64,000 nt of DNA from Microbulbifer aggregans (GTDB taxonomy: Bacteria; Pseudomonadota; Gammaproteobacteria; Pseudomonadales; Cellvibrionaceae). The notes beneath the pieces were generated by a model. The model ran no database searches. It was given only the letters and a program-made list of their open reading frames with translations, and was not told the origin of the DNA. Numbering within the stretch: the first letter of the stretch is position 1; each line of letters begins with the position of its first letter. The stretch spans positions 558,001 through 622,000 of the forward strand of contig NZ_JAIVKK010000001.1 of the NCBI RefSeq assembly GCF_020524005.1, given 5' to 3'. This document shows positions 38,310-46,317 of this stretch, in pieces. The position numbers were made by a program, and so were the translations under genes.

Positions 38310-38337
38310 TTTACAGATGCGCGGCGGCTGCTATAAT
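38310..38337 (+). promoter_or_regulatory. Promoter of tRNA-Pro
   Basis: TTTACA, 16 bp, TATAAT, about 60 bp before the tRNA 5' end. Confidence 0.75.
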
Positions 38338-38399
38338 GCCGCCCACTTCTTCAGGAAGAGGAAGAAAATCTCGATCTCACACTGAGACGAGACCAAAAT

Positions 38400-38476
<77 letters not shown>

Positions 38477-38487
38477 GATTCTCTAAG

Positions 38488-38510
38488 CCCTTGATAATTC
38501 AAGGGTTTTT
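38488..38510 (+). terminator. Element-supplied terminator after tRNA-Pro
   Basis: CCCTTGA-TAAT-TCAAGGG then TTTTT. It lies inside the island and replaces the tRNA's original terminator, which now sits beyond attR. Confidence 0.85.
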
Positions 38511-38537
38511 CCTTCTCGGTCAACCCTGACCAAATCA

Positions 38538-38571
38538 ATTGCTTCACAAATGCCCGTCAGATTGCTTCACA
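38538..38571 (+). repeat. Two integrase arm-type repeats, left end
   Basis: ATTGCTTCACA at 38538-38548 and again at 38561-38571, in the same orientation and just before the integrase gene. Matching copies occur at the right end (53391-53424). Confidence 0.65.
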
Positions 38572-38587
38572 TTTGGAGCCTTTCCGC

Positions 38588-40285
38588 GTGGGTCGCTATA
38601 TCATTTTAAGCATGAGACAGAAGAGCAACGGCTATTGGTACATCCGAGAGCGAGTACCTGTCGATGTCCAGGGCGTCATCGGCAAGAAATACTTCGAACG
38701 GTCGCTTAAAACCAAGGACAAGGACGAAGCCGCCGCCCGTGCAATTGACGCAAAAGCAGAGCTTGCGGCGCAGGTCGCAGAAGCCCGATTGAAGCTCGCA
38801 CCGAAACGCAAAGACGACACTGAGCTTAAGCACCGCGACCACTACGCGTTCGCTGATATGGTCATTGATTACCAAGACGAGCTGATTGGCAACACTAGGG
38901 ACATCTCGGAGTACATCGAGTATCTCAAGGGTTACGCCCCGGACATGGCAGCTAGCAAGGACGCAGCGGACCGACTCCTACTCGATTTCCTTACCGCCCG
39001 AAAGATCCCCCTCTCCCCAAACAGCAAAGCCTTTAAAGGCATCAGCACTGCTTTACAAAGCAAGTGGGTCGCCATCCTCAAGACCCTAGCCTATCGCGGC
39101 GGCAATAACTGGGGGCAGGCGACAGATACCTCACTTACCTCAGAGCATCTCTCCGAAGCTGGCCGTTCACTTCTTGATAACTCTGTGTCCATCTCTGAGC
39201 TGTACGATGAGTACAAAGCAGAAGAGAGGGCCACCACTCCAAAAAACAAACAGACCACCCTTACAGAGCGCTTCAGAGCCGTTGATCAAGTGGTGCGGTT
39301 ATTCGGCGATTACATGGGCGGTGACGTATCTGTGCGTCGCGTGACCAGTCAGGATGCTTCGAATTTTTTGTCGAAGCTGGTAATGCGACCAGTAACTAAA
39401 AAGCCGGATGTAAAAGCCCAATCTTTGGACAAACAAATTGAACTTGCAGCCAAGCAAGATATGCCTCGTGTTGCGCTGAAGACGGTAAAGAAAGACATGC
39501 GGTTACTCCAGGCTGTCTTCACTTATGCTGTAGACAAACACTACATCAAAGAAAACCCTTTCGCCGGTGCATTGAAGCGGATCGACAGGAAGGTGTCAGC
39601 CGCACCTGTGAAAAAGACCGGTTACTCAGACGAGGACGTTAAAAAGGCATTTAGTTCAGATCTCTTCCGCACCAGATATCAGCCAGTACGAGCGAACGAC
39701 GCCGACTACAGTAGCGCCTTTTTCTGGGTTCCGCTCATCTGCTATTACACCGGAGCAAGACTTAACGAGGTGGCACAGCTTCACCTAACAGACGTCCGCC
39801 AAGAAGAAGGCATCTGGTGTATCGACATTAACTCCGCGTCTGACGACAAGCGTACAAAGAACGGGCTGTCTCGAGTCGTACCCTTACATCAGCATTTAAT
39901 TGACCTAGGATTCCTGGAGTACATCGAAGAAGGGAAACGGCAGCACAGTCTGAAGCACACAGCCACGAGCCACAGAGTGTTCCCAGAACTGCGCCCAAAT
40001 GCCGATGGCAGTCTCGCTGCCAACCTCAGTAAGGCAATTGGAAGACGCCTGAAAGCCTCAGGTATCGCCCCTACCCTTCAGCCTGTCCACGGTTTCCGCC
40101 ATGCCTTCAAGACTGCATGTCGCCGCCTCAACGTCCCTGAGGACGTACACGATGCAATCACCGGCCACTCTGGGACATCCGTGGGGCGGACTTACGGTGG
40201 TATCGGTGTAGCTACGGCTAACGATGTTGTGCAGTGCATTGAGCGCGTGAAGCTTCCTGTGTCTCACTTTACTGAATTGAAATAA
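38588..40285 (+). CDS. Tyrosine recombinase / phage-type integrase
   Basis: About 565 aa. The N-terminal part (NGYWYIRERVPVDVQGVIGK, FERSLKTKDKDEAAARAIDA) resembles the DUF6538 arm-binding region common in tRNA-targeted island integrases. A SAM-like core-binding domain follows. The catalytic domain shows the first Arg in YYTGARLNEVAQLHLTDV, HGFRHAFKTACRR (HxxR) and GHSGTSVGRTYGG with the nucleophilic Tyr. It should catalyse integration and excision at the 30-bp tRNA-Pro repeats. GTG 38588 has GGAG 9 bp upstream; TTG 38573 or ATG 38612 are possible alternatives. The AAAAGGG-rich region after it lacks a clear terminator. Confidence 0.92.
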   Translation: MGRYIILSMRQKSNGYWYIRERVPVDVQGVIGKKYFERSLKTKDKDEAAARAIDAKAELAAQVAEARLKLAPKRKDDTELKHRDHYAFADMVIDYQDELIGNTRDISEYIEYLKGYAPDMAASKDAADRLLLDFLTARKIPLSPNSKAFKGISTALQSKWVAILKTLAYRGGNNWGQATDTSLTSEHLSEAGRSLLDNSVSISELYDEYKAEERATTPKNKQTTLTERFRAVDQVVRLFGDYMGGDVSVRRVTSQDASNFLSKLVMRPVTKKPDVKAQSLDKQIELAAKQDMPRVALKTVKKDMRLLQAVFTYAVDKHYIKENPFAGALKRIDRKVSAAPVKKTGYSDEDVKKAFSSDLFRTRYQPVRANDADYSSAFFWVPLICYYTGARLNEVAQLHLTDVRQEEGIWCIDINSASDDKRTKNGLSRVVPLHQHLIDLGFLEYIEEGKRQHSLKHTATSHRVFPELRPNADGSLAANLSKAIGRRLKASGIAPTLQPVHGFRHAFKTACRRLNVPEDVHDAITGHSGTSVGRTYGGIGVATANDVVQCIERVKLPVSHFTELK

Positions 40286-40644
40286 GAAGTAAAAAGGGCA
40301 GTTCAGCGCCACCCCCTAGTGTGGCGATTGGCTCCCACCACAATATGAGACCCGGTAAATTGACAATTGAGCAAAGTCGCAAATTTCTTTAGCAAGAGAA
40401 AACTCGATGCACTTTATTGGCCTCCCAAATGGGGCCATCAATGTGTCCAGCAATCTCCGTTCCGTCATGCCCTGAGCCGCAACAATAACAGTCTTTGCGG
40501 CAGGAGAATGAAGATAGTAAAGTCAAACCTTCAGAATTCCCCAAAAGCTTGCTCATAGTTGTGTTATTCATCGGTGCAATTGGCTTGGCTTTTGTACGCT
40601 TCATTACCTGAAACGCAGTCAACGAAGAACAATAAGGATCGATT
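40286..40644. other. Intergenic region after the integrase
   Basis: 359 bp with no supported gene. It holds a small hairpin CGCCAC-N8-GTGGCG at 40307-40326 without a T tract, and the leader of the OLD-like gene. Confidence 0.5.
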
Positions 40645-42096
40645 ATGCCCTTAAGCAGAGAAACCAGAAGATTGGCCGCAAAATGGCAACGAGGTGATTT
40701 CCCTAAGCATTTGGAGTGGATTGAGATTAATGGTGTCCGGGGGTGGACCGGTCAACGAGTGGACTTTAACTTCCCAATTGTCGCTATCTGCGGAGAAAAT
40801 GGAGCCGGAAAAAGCACCATCATTCAAGCTGCAGCAAGTATTTATGACTCAGCTTCTGACGAAAAAAACTTCGCTTCGACCTTCTTCCCTGATACAGCCT
40901 GGGACAAGCTATCCGGGGTGGCCATAAAAGCATCAGTCAGAGAGGGCACCAACTCAACAGAGGTCTCAGTCCGCAAGCCCACTACGAGATGGCGAGGCAA
41001 TGACACAAGAAAAGTACGCCCTGTAAAATATTTGGATCTACGGCGCATTCAGCCCATATCTGCCCGAACAGGCTATGCACGCTTAGCTAAACCCGCCCTG
41101 AATGAAGCGACCTCTCAGAATTTTGAAGATATTGCTTTGCAGCGATTCTCTAACATTGTGGGAAAAACATACTCTTCAGCCAGACAAGCAACTACCAATT
41201 TAGATGAGAGCAGAAATATTCCAGTTGTTTCTCATGGCGGGGCTGAATATTCAGGCTTTCACCAAGGAGCTGGCGAAGCGACGATTGCCGACTTAATTGC
41301 CATTGAGATCCCTCAATATAGTATCGTCCTCATTGATGAAATCGAAACATCTCTCCATCCTAGGGCGCAAAGGCGGTTAATTCGCGATTTGGCTGAAATT
41401 TCCAGAACCAAGCTCGTTCAATTCATTCTTACAACACATTCTCCGTATGTATTAGAGGAACTACCTCCCCCCGCGAGAGTCTACGTTTTTAAAAATGGTA
41501 CTGAAAAATCTGTTGTACCTGGTGTTAGTCCTGAGTTCGCGTTGTCAAAAATGGATGAGGAGGCCCACCCTGAACTAGATATATATGTCGAGGACGACGC
41601 GGCAAAGATACTTGTCGAGGAAATTCTTGCGAAGAGATCATTAAACAACCTTTCGAGATGTTCGATCTCTGCATTTGGGGCAGCCTCTGTAGGTAAAGCA
41701 CTTGGTCAAATGGTTGAGGGCGATAGGTTTTCAAGACCTACAGTAGTCATCCTGGATGGAGATCAAGATCCTGCGCCGGGATGTCTCATCCTTCCCGGAG
41801 AAGATGCTCCAGAGCGGCGAATTTTTGAAGATTTACAGCAAATGGGGTGGACAGGCATAGCCCCCCTTATCAATCGCTCTCATTCGGACTTGGTCGGCGC
41901 TGCGGAGAACGCGATAACGCTAGCCGATCATCATAAGTGGGTTAAATCGGTAGCGGACCGCATGACTTTGGGAGCTGATGAGCTTTGGAGAGCAATGAGT
42001 CGTGTATGGATTAATCATTGCGCTCCTGAGAATGTCGCTGAGGACATTATTGATTGCATATCTGATCACTTAGAAACGGAAATACTTATTGCATAG
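40645..42096 (+). CDS. OLD-like ATPase fused to a TOPRIM nuclease domain
   Basis: 483 aa. The N-terminal ABC-type ATPase has LEWIEINGVRGWTGQ, Walker A in ICGENGAGKSTIIQ, a signature-like HQGAGEATIADLIA, and Walker B with the catalytic acid in YSIVLIDEIETSLHPRAQ, plus the H-loop region ILTTHSPYVLEELP. The C-terminal part has TOPRIM motifs: an acidic start DIYVEDDAAKILVEEIL and the DxD in TVVILDGDQDPAP. This matches the OLD (overcoming lysogenisation defect) nuclease plan. No UvrD-like helicase follows, so it is not a Gabija pair. A defence role is plausible by family and location next to the integrase, but unproven. AAGGA precedes the ATG. Confidence 0.82.
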   Translation: MPLSRETRRLAAKWQRGDFPKHLEWIEINGVRGWTGQRVDFNFPIVAICGENGAGKSTIIQAAASIYDSASDEKNFASTFFPDTAWDKLSGVAIKASVREGTNSTEVSVRKPTTRWRGNDTRKVRPVKYLDLRRIQPISARTGYARLAKPALNEATSQNFEDIALQRFSNIVGKTYSSARQATTNLDESRNIPVVSHGGAEYSGFHQGAGEATIADLIAIEIPQYSIVLIDEIETSLHPRAQRRLIRDLAEISRTKLVQFILTTHSPYVLEELPPPARVYVFKNGTEKSVVPGVSPEFALSKMDEEAHPELDIYVEDDAAKILVEEILAKRSLNNLSRCSISAFGAASVGKALGQMVEGDRFSRPTVVILDGDQDPAPGCLILPGEDAPERRIFEDLQQMGWTGIAPLINRSHSDLVGAAENAITLADHHKWVKSVADRMTLGADELWRAMSRVWINHCAPENVAEDIIDCISDHLETEILIA

Positions 42097-42274
42097 AAGC
42101 ACATGAATGCTTTCCGTGTACCAGCTAGTTATTCAATAAGTATCTAAGGCAACCTACTTCCTGTACAGCCTTACAAACCTGTAAACTTTTTTATGTTTCT
42201 ATTGTGAAGTTCACCGGCACCGAGGGTGCCATGCCCCCCCGCTTCTAACCTTCTACCTTGAGCGCTTGGAAGCA

Positions 42275-42331
42275 AAAAAAAGGGGCGACCCGGAGCATGA
42301 CGTTTTGTCAGACTTCGAGTCGCCCCTTTTT
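42275..42331. terminator. Bidirectional terminator between convergent island genes
   Basis: An A8 run, stem GGGGCGAC/GTCGCCCC with a long loop, and a T6 run, lying between the OLD-like gene (rightward) and the 247-aa gene (leftward). Confidence 0.8.
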
Positions 42332-42341
42332 TCATTTCTGC

Positions 42342-43085
42342 TTATCGGATCTTGAACCCGTAATCTTTGGCGTAACGCTCCAGCAACTGGTTGAACGTCA
42401 CTGCAGAACCTCGAGCCAGACCCACAGCGGCGCGGCGAACCTCTGCTGCTCCTTTCGGTGAGCTGGTCGCAACGTCCAACACTCGGTCAATATCGTACCC
42501 AGGCAAGTGGAAGCTGAGATGTTCCTCCAGCGTATCCATTCCCTGGTCAACAACTTCCCCCAACATCTCGATGGTGTCAGAGACAGAGCAACCGGCTTTC
42601 GCTGACAGCTCTTCGATGGCCAGAGTATCATCATCCAGGCAGCGCTCGAGAGCGTCGGCACCGACCAAGGACTCAGCCAGTCGGAGCTGTCCCTGCAACA
42701 CCTGAGCCGTTTGATACTCCTCTGCGCCCTCTTCCACTTCTTCCCCTTCATCGGAGTAGAAGCCGTCCCCATCGACAAGACCGGCAGTCTTCGCATCGCC
42801 AAGACGCATGGTCGCCCCTGCAATCTCAATGATGGTGTCGTCGGTCATACGCTCCTGCAGTCGACCATCAGCATCGTACAGCGCGCCTGTCGGGGTGGCG
42901 TACTGCTCCTGTCGGCGCTTCTCTGCGTACTGGCGGTCAATCTCTGCGTGGGACGCTGCGAGACTCTGGGTCGCGGCCCATTGCTGCGCCTCTGCTTCAG
43001 ATTGGAAGGTGGGCTCAAAGTCGGCTCCAGGCAGATCCTTGCCTCGTAGGTCGTTGAGTTCGTCGTAAATGTTGTAGCTGTTCAT
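42342..43085 (-). CDS. Hypothetical acidic protein of the island
   Basis: 247 aa, not recognised. The N-terminal half is polar, with AEAQQWAATQSLAASHAEID and EKRRQEQYATPTGALYD. The middle is very acidic (YSDEGEEVEEGAEEYQ). The C-terminal half is predicted helical (LRLAESLVGADALERCLDDD, EELSAKAGCSVSDTIEMLGE) and ends with a basic FNQLLERYAKDYGFKIR. No signal peptide or membrane segment. It is the last gene of a leftward run of small genes that look plasmid-like, so a DNA-associated accessory role is possible. Confidence 0.6.
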   Translation of the reverse strand: MNSYNIYDELNDLRGKDLPGADFEPTFQSEAEAQQWAATQSLAASHAEIDRQYAEKRRQEQYATPTGALYDADGRLQERMTDDTIIEIAGATMRLGDAKTAGLVDGDGFYSDEGEEVEEGAEEYQTAQVLQGQLRLAESLVGADALERCLDDDTLAIEELSAKAGCSVSDTIEMLGEVVDQGMDTLEEHLSFHLPGYDIDRVLDVATSSPKGAAEVRRAAVGLARGSAVTFNQLLERYAKDYGFKIR

Positions 43086-43137
43086 GTGATTTTTCCGTGG
43101 TGGTTGGGTGATGGGATTGGTGATAGGTGGGTGAGAG

Positions 43138-43440
43138 TCAGGACTTGAGGTCGGACTCGAGGTGGGCTGTGAGTCGACGCTTGAATCTCAGTTCAGCGCC
43201 GTAGGCTGCCAGGGCGTTGTTGAGGATCTCGGTGTCTGACAATGCGTCCTCACCGGTTTGCCTCTTCAATTCCTTTCTCAAATTCTTGAGTAGGACAAAG
43301 CTGGCATCGACCTGGACTGTCTTCTTCCGCTCGGCTGCTCGCTTGCGCTTCTGCCAGTCTCTGCGCTTCTGTCGCGCCCTTTCTTCGGTGTACGCGGGTG
43401 AGACTGGGGGATGCGCCCAGATGGACTGAGGGGCGCTCAC
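43138..43440 (-). CDS. Small basic protein, possible ribbon-helix-helix DNA-binding protein
   Basis: About 100 aa from GTG 43440. A very basic helix (EERARQKRRDWQKRKRAAER) precedes KKTVQVDASFVLLKNLRKEL, which reads as a beta strand followed by a helix, then SDTEILNNALAAYGAELRF, the second helix of a ribbon-helix-helix-like fold. The GTG has GGAG 8 bp upstream and overlaps the stop of the 25-codon ORF before it (GTGA). A longer frame to 43575 exists but would overlap both upstream genes and is Pro/Arg-rich without family character. Confidence 0.55.
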   Translation of the reverse strand: MSAPQSIWAHPPVSPAYTEERARQKRRDWQKRKRAAERKKTVQVDASFVLLKNLRKELKRQTGEDALSDTEILNNALAAYGAELRFKRRLTAHLESDLKS

Positions 43441-43514
43441 AGGGCGACTCCGACAAGGCAGAGGAGAAGGAAAAGACCATTGATGGTGAAGGATGCGTGA
43501 TCGTAGGTGGACAT
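43437..43514 (-). CDS. Putative 25-aa single-pass membrane protein
   Basis: The ORF reads MSTYDHASFTINGL then FLLLCLVGVAL and stop: a short polar head and one hydrophobic helix. GGAG lies 9 bp before the ATG, in the end of the preceding gene. The stop overlaps the GTG start of the next gene (GTGA), the usual sign of coupled translation. It is too short for standard gene finders. Function unknown; it could be a small regulator or a toxin-like peptide. Confidence 0.5.
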   Translation of the reverse strand: MSTYDHASFTINGLFLLLCLVGVAL

Positions 43515-43528
43515 TGGGTGGACTCCGG

Positions 43529-43723
43529 TTAAGTGATGATTCCGGCCTTCTTGGCGTCGGTGACAAGGCGCTCAAAAGTGATCGAACGAGACACAGAGGT
43601 GCGGTGTCGATCCTTCGCGACTTCTCGTGCGTAGCGGTCGAAGGCCTCGAGTACTGAGCCAGCTACTCGGATGTGGACTTGGCGAGTGTCTTTGCGGGAC
43701 TGTTGTTCGCGGCGGTTGATCAT
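43529..43723 (-). CDS. Small ribbon-helix-helix-like protein
   Basis: 64 aa. The core RQVHIRVAGSVLEAFDRYAR looks like the strand-helix opening of a ribbon-helix-helix protein. It is followed by EVAKDRHRTSVSRSITFERL, a turn and second helix. Such proteins often act as small repressors or accessory factors on plasmids and islands. It precedes the 25-aa membrane ORF by 14 bp and forms a probable operon with the downstream genes. Confidence 0.6.
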   Translation of the reverse strand: MINRREQQSRKDTRQVHIRVAGSVLEAFDRYAREVAKDRHRTSVSRSITFERLVTDAKKAGIIT

Positions 43724-43843
43724 GGGTGTGGTTCTCTTGGTGGATTGGTATCAAGTGGGTAAAACAGAGACCCCAGCCGAAACCGGGGCCAAAGACCTGA
43801 GGTGGACTCATGACAGCCCAGATGGAGAGAGGAAGATTTCTCA

Positions 43844-43863
43844 CTCCTAGTGGTCGTGTTACT
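43844..43863 (+). repeat. 20-bp direct repeat, copy 1
   Basis: CTCCTAGTGGTCGTGTTACT, identical to 45527-45546. The two copies flank the ParB-like gene and its leader. Nearby (43889-43901 and 43909-43921) GGACAGGTACGGG is repeated at 20-bp spacing. Confidence 0.85.
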
Positions 43864-43956
43864 GGTAGCGGGTGGGATTCGTACAGGTGGACAGGTACGG
43901 GTGTACGCGGACAGGTACGGGGTGAGACTCGGGGTGGACGTTTGGTAGGCGCTAGG

Positions 43957-45039
43957 TCACGACAGCTCGCGAAGTTTGCCGACCATCGCTGAGATATTGC
44001 GGATCAGTTCGACGGCGAGTTTCTCCGCGCTCTTCTCCACGCGGCCTTCGAGTTTCGCTGAGTCACGAGCCAAGGTTCCCCAGGCTTCGTCCATGCGTTT
44101 CTCGACGCGGGCTTTCTTCTCTTCGTAGTTCTCGACCTTGGCTTCTTTCACCGGCAGAGGCTTGCGCTCCATCGAGACTGTCTCTTCGTCGAGACTATCG
44201 GAGAAAAGAGAAGACGGAGGGACGTCGCGGGTGAGACTCGGGGTTTGTTCATTTTCGATCACTGATCGTTTTTGAACACCTGAGATGGTTCCTATAGATG
44301 CGCCTGTCTCCTCCGCGATCTCACGGACTGACATATCGTTCTCCTTCGCGGCGACAATCACTTCATCGCGACACTCCTTTAGGATGTTCCGGTAGTCAGC
44401 GGTAAGTCGACGCAGAGTGGGCAGGGGGATCTGCGTCATGGCCTGCACCTCATTCAGGTCCAGCATCATTCCTTTATGGAAGCGCTCCTTCATCCCGTCC
44501 ATCTGGCAGATCTGCTCCAGGTATCCGCGATTGTCTTCGTCGGTCGCCTTCTTCTTACCGAACACATTGGCGGAGTGCGCGAAGAGCTTGGCGTCATTTA
44601 GTTTGTATCCGGTGTGCAGCCGTGCCAGGACATCGGTACGACCCAGCTCCTCCCGAGCCAGGACGCGATGATAACCATCGGCCAGGACATACATCTCTTC
44701 ACCTGTAAGTGGTGAGGTGAGCGCGAAGACGTCGACCGGCTCCATCTCGACGTTGCTGGAGAGCAGAGTGGAGAAAAGAGAAGACGCACCGGGGCCGGGG
44801 GTCAGACTCGGGGACTGGACATTTTGGCAACTTGCCGTTTTGTCCAGAGGGGTGGTCGCGGGTGAGGCTCGGGGTTTGGCCATTTTCCGCCACTGGCGGT
44901 TTTTGGCCAGAGCGGTGACCGGGGCTAGGCTAGGGGCATTAACATTTTGGCAACTTGCCGTTTTGTTATATTCCTTCACACACAGGCTCGGGGCTTGTCC
45001 GGTTTCTATCACTGATAGTTGTCGGACACCTCCTACCAC
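43957..45039 (-). CDS. ParB/Srx-fold DNA-binding protein with embedded palindromic repeats
   Basis: Up to 360 aa (GTG at 45039; the true start may be further in, for example Met at residue 97). Residues about 97-145 resemble a ParB-like nuclease/CTP-binding domain: GEEMYVLADGYHRVLAREEL and RTDVLARLHTGYK. A helix-turn-helix follows about residue 245 (VREIAEETGASIGTISG). The C-terminal third is charged and coiled-coil-like (EKKARVEKRMDEAW). The N-terminal 90 residues and a patch near residue 268 consist of repeated units (KTASCQNV, APSL/TPSL, SSLFS) encoded by five nested palindromes. A role in partition or regulation of the island is inferred. Confidence 0.65.
   Translation of the reverse strand: MVGGVRQLSVIETGQAPSLCVKEYNKTASCQNVNAPSLAPVTALAKNRQWRKMAKPRASPATTPLDKTASCQNVQSPSLTPGPGASSLFSTLLSSNVEMEPVDVFALTSPLTGEEMYVLADGYHRVLAREELGRTDVLARLHTGYKLNDAKLFAHSANVFGKKKATDEDNRGYLEQICQMDGMKERFHKGMMLDLNEVQAMTQIPLPTLRRLTADYRNILKECRDEVIVAAKENDMSVREIAEETGASIGTISGVQKRSVIENEQTPSLTRDVPPSSLFSDSLDEETVSMERKPLPVKEAKVENYEEKKARVEKRMDEAWGTLARDSAKLEGRVEKSAEKLAVELIRNISAMVGKLRELS
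44247..44277. repeat. Nested palindromic repeat, copy inside the ParB-like coding region
   Basis: An outer GTTCA/TGAAC stem and inner CGATCA/TGATCG stem are separated by T4 and T5 on the two sides, with C at the apex. Preceded by GACTCGGGG like the other copies. Located between the helix-turn-helix and the C-terminal coil. Confidence 0.8.
44815..45028. repeat. Array of four nested palindromic repeats with covarying stems
   Basis: Copies at 44815-44847 (CTGGACA/TGTCCAG outer, GGCAA/TTGCC inner), 44877-44909 (TGGCCA/TGGCCA, CCGCCA/TGGCGG), 44940-44968 (TAACA/TGTTA, GGCAA/TTGCC) and 44996-45028 (TGTCCG/CGGACA, CTATCA/TGATAG). All share a T-rich internal loop, an A-C-T apex and a GGCTCGGGG-like leader, while the stem sequences differ in a compensated way. 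Confidence 0.8.
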
Positions 45040-45765
45040 CTAGCGTTTACAACAGGGACACGCATACATAAACGGGAATATAACGTGCCACAAGGAGACA
45101 AAGGGACAACCCAGCGTCCACCCATCGTCAACACTGCGCTGTCCCTCTGCTCCACCCACGAAACACACAACCAGCCAGACCACCAGGAGCGCGGGGTGTG
45201 GCGCTGGATGTAAGACCACCAGGAGCGCGGAGTGGACGCTTGGTGGACTTGAGGAGACCTCGCGAAAGGCTGTAGTCCTTCGCTGGCTCTCACTCCCTCC
45301 TTTCTTCCCTTACCAATACAACGTGAGTCACTGCTCTGTGTCTGCCCCTGCCGGGGTTCACACAGAGTCTTACGCCTAGGTGTACTGGGTATGGTTATTA
45401 CCAATAAGAGATAAGAGGTAGCGAGGAGCACAGGACTACACCCCTGTGTCCACCTACTACCGTGGATCACACAGGGTTACACCCTGGCCTTACCACTAGG
45501 TGTATTACCTTGGGACGGACTGGGGGCTCCTAGTGGTCGTGTTACTAAATATGCTGCCGAATGATCACTATTCTTATAATTATGCTTTGACATGAATCAG
45601 GGGCAGACAATCATGCTAGACCAGAATACCCTCAGATGGACACCCCGTAGACTCCAGGTCTACACCCTGAGACACCCTCAGAAGGCCTCAGGCTGGCGCT
45701 GAGTTCAACCCACCCAAGGACAGCGGGGAGACGCTGAGAGAGCCTCAGGTGGGCGCTGAGTGGCC
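45040..45765. other. Repeat-rich non-coding region of the island
   Basis: 726 bp without a convincing gene. It contains ACCACCAGGAGCGCGG at 45179 and again at 45213, the second copy of the 20-bp repeat (45527-45546), CTAGGTGTA-type repeats near 45377 and 45496, and an imperfect 19-bp pair GCCTCAGGCTGGCGCTGAG / GCCTCAGGTGGGCGCTGAG (45685-45703, 45742-45760). It may be a relic plasmid origin, a partition site or recombination sites of the adjacent serine recombinase. Confidence 0.5.
45527..45546 (+). repeat. 20-bp direct repeat, copy 2
   Basis: Identical to 43844-43863, 1.68 kb away. Confidence 0.85.
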
Positions 45766-46317
45766 TCAAGCTGCGAGATACTTGTACAGAGTGGAGAGAC
45801 CAATCTTGAGCTGCTTCGCTGCGTCCTTCTTCGAGACACCCTGAGAGATCAGGAGCTTGGCAGTCTCGACGGTCTTGGGATCCAGGGCGGAGCGGCCTTT
45901 GTACTTGCCTTCCTTCTTCGCTCGCTCAATACCGATACGTTGGCGCTCCAGGAGCTGCTCTCGCTCCATCTTCGCGAGGCCTGCCATTACAGTGAGAATC
46001 ATCTCTCCTGCAGGACTGGTGACGTCTGCGCCCCCGAGCTGGTCAATGATCAGGTGGACGCCCCGCGCCTTGAGATCCTCAGCCACCTTGAGTACCTCCT
46101 GGGTATTCCGACCGATACGAGAGACCTCCTTCACGATGAGGCTGTCTCCCTTCTCCAGGCGCTCCAGGAGCTTCTTGAACTTCGGGCGCTCGGTGGTGGT
46201 GCCGGTGAATGACTCCTGGACAGACAGGTCGTGGGCGTACCGTTCCGCGAGGTATTCGGCTTGTTGCGCTGCGTTCTGTTCTTCGGTGGATACGCGGGAG
46301 TAAATGTAAGCGGTCAT
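45766..46317 (-). CDS. Serine recombinase (resolvase/invertase family)
   Basis: 183 aa, the standard length of small serine resolvases and invertases. The catalytic Ser10 is in YIYSRVSTEEQ. The conserved arginine region SLIVKEVSRIGRNTQEVLKV and the E-helix EMILTVMAGLAKMEREQLLE follow. The C-terminal helix-turn-helix reads KLLISQGVSKKDAAKQLKIG then LSTLYKYL. It may resolve multimers or invert DNA within the island; the imperfect repeats just downstream of its stop and direct repeats upstream are candidate sites. A GAGAAG site precedes the ATG. Confidence 0.93.
   Translation of the reverse strand: MTAYIYSRVSTEEQNAAQQAEYLAERYAHDLSVQESFTGTTTERPKFKKLLERLEKGDSLIVKEVSRIGRNTQEVLKVAEDLKARGVHLIIDQLGGADVTSPAGEMILTVMAGLAKMEREQLLERQRIGIERAKKEGKYKGRSALDPKTVETAKLLISQGVSKKDAAKQLKIGLSTLYKYLAA

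Noticed and set aside
40645..42096. Gabija (GajA) assignment for the OLD-like gene
   Set aside because: No UvrD-like GajB helicase follows; the next gene is convergent and unrelated.
45033..45470. Leftward open frame (145 codons) in the island repeat region
   Set aside because: It is built from the repeated non-coding segments, has no family pattern, and overlaps the leader of the ParB-like gene.
43844..45760. Possible CRISPR array in the repeat-rich island region
   Set aside because: Repeats are of unequal type and spacing, there are no regular unique spacers and no cas genes.
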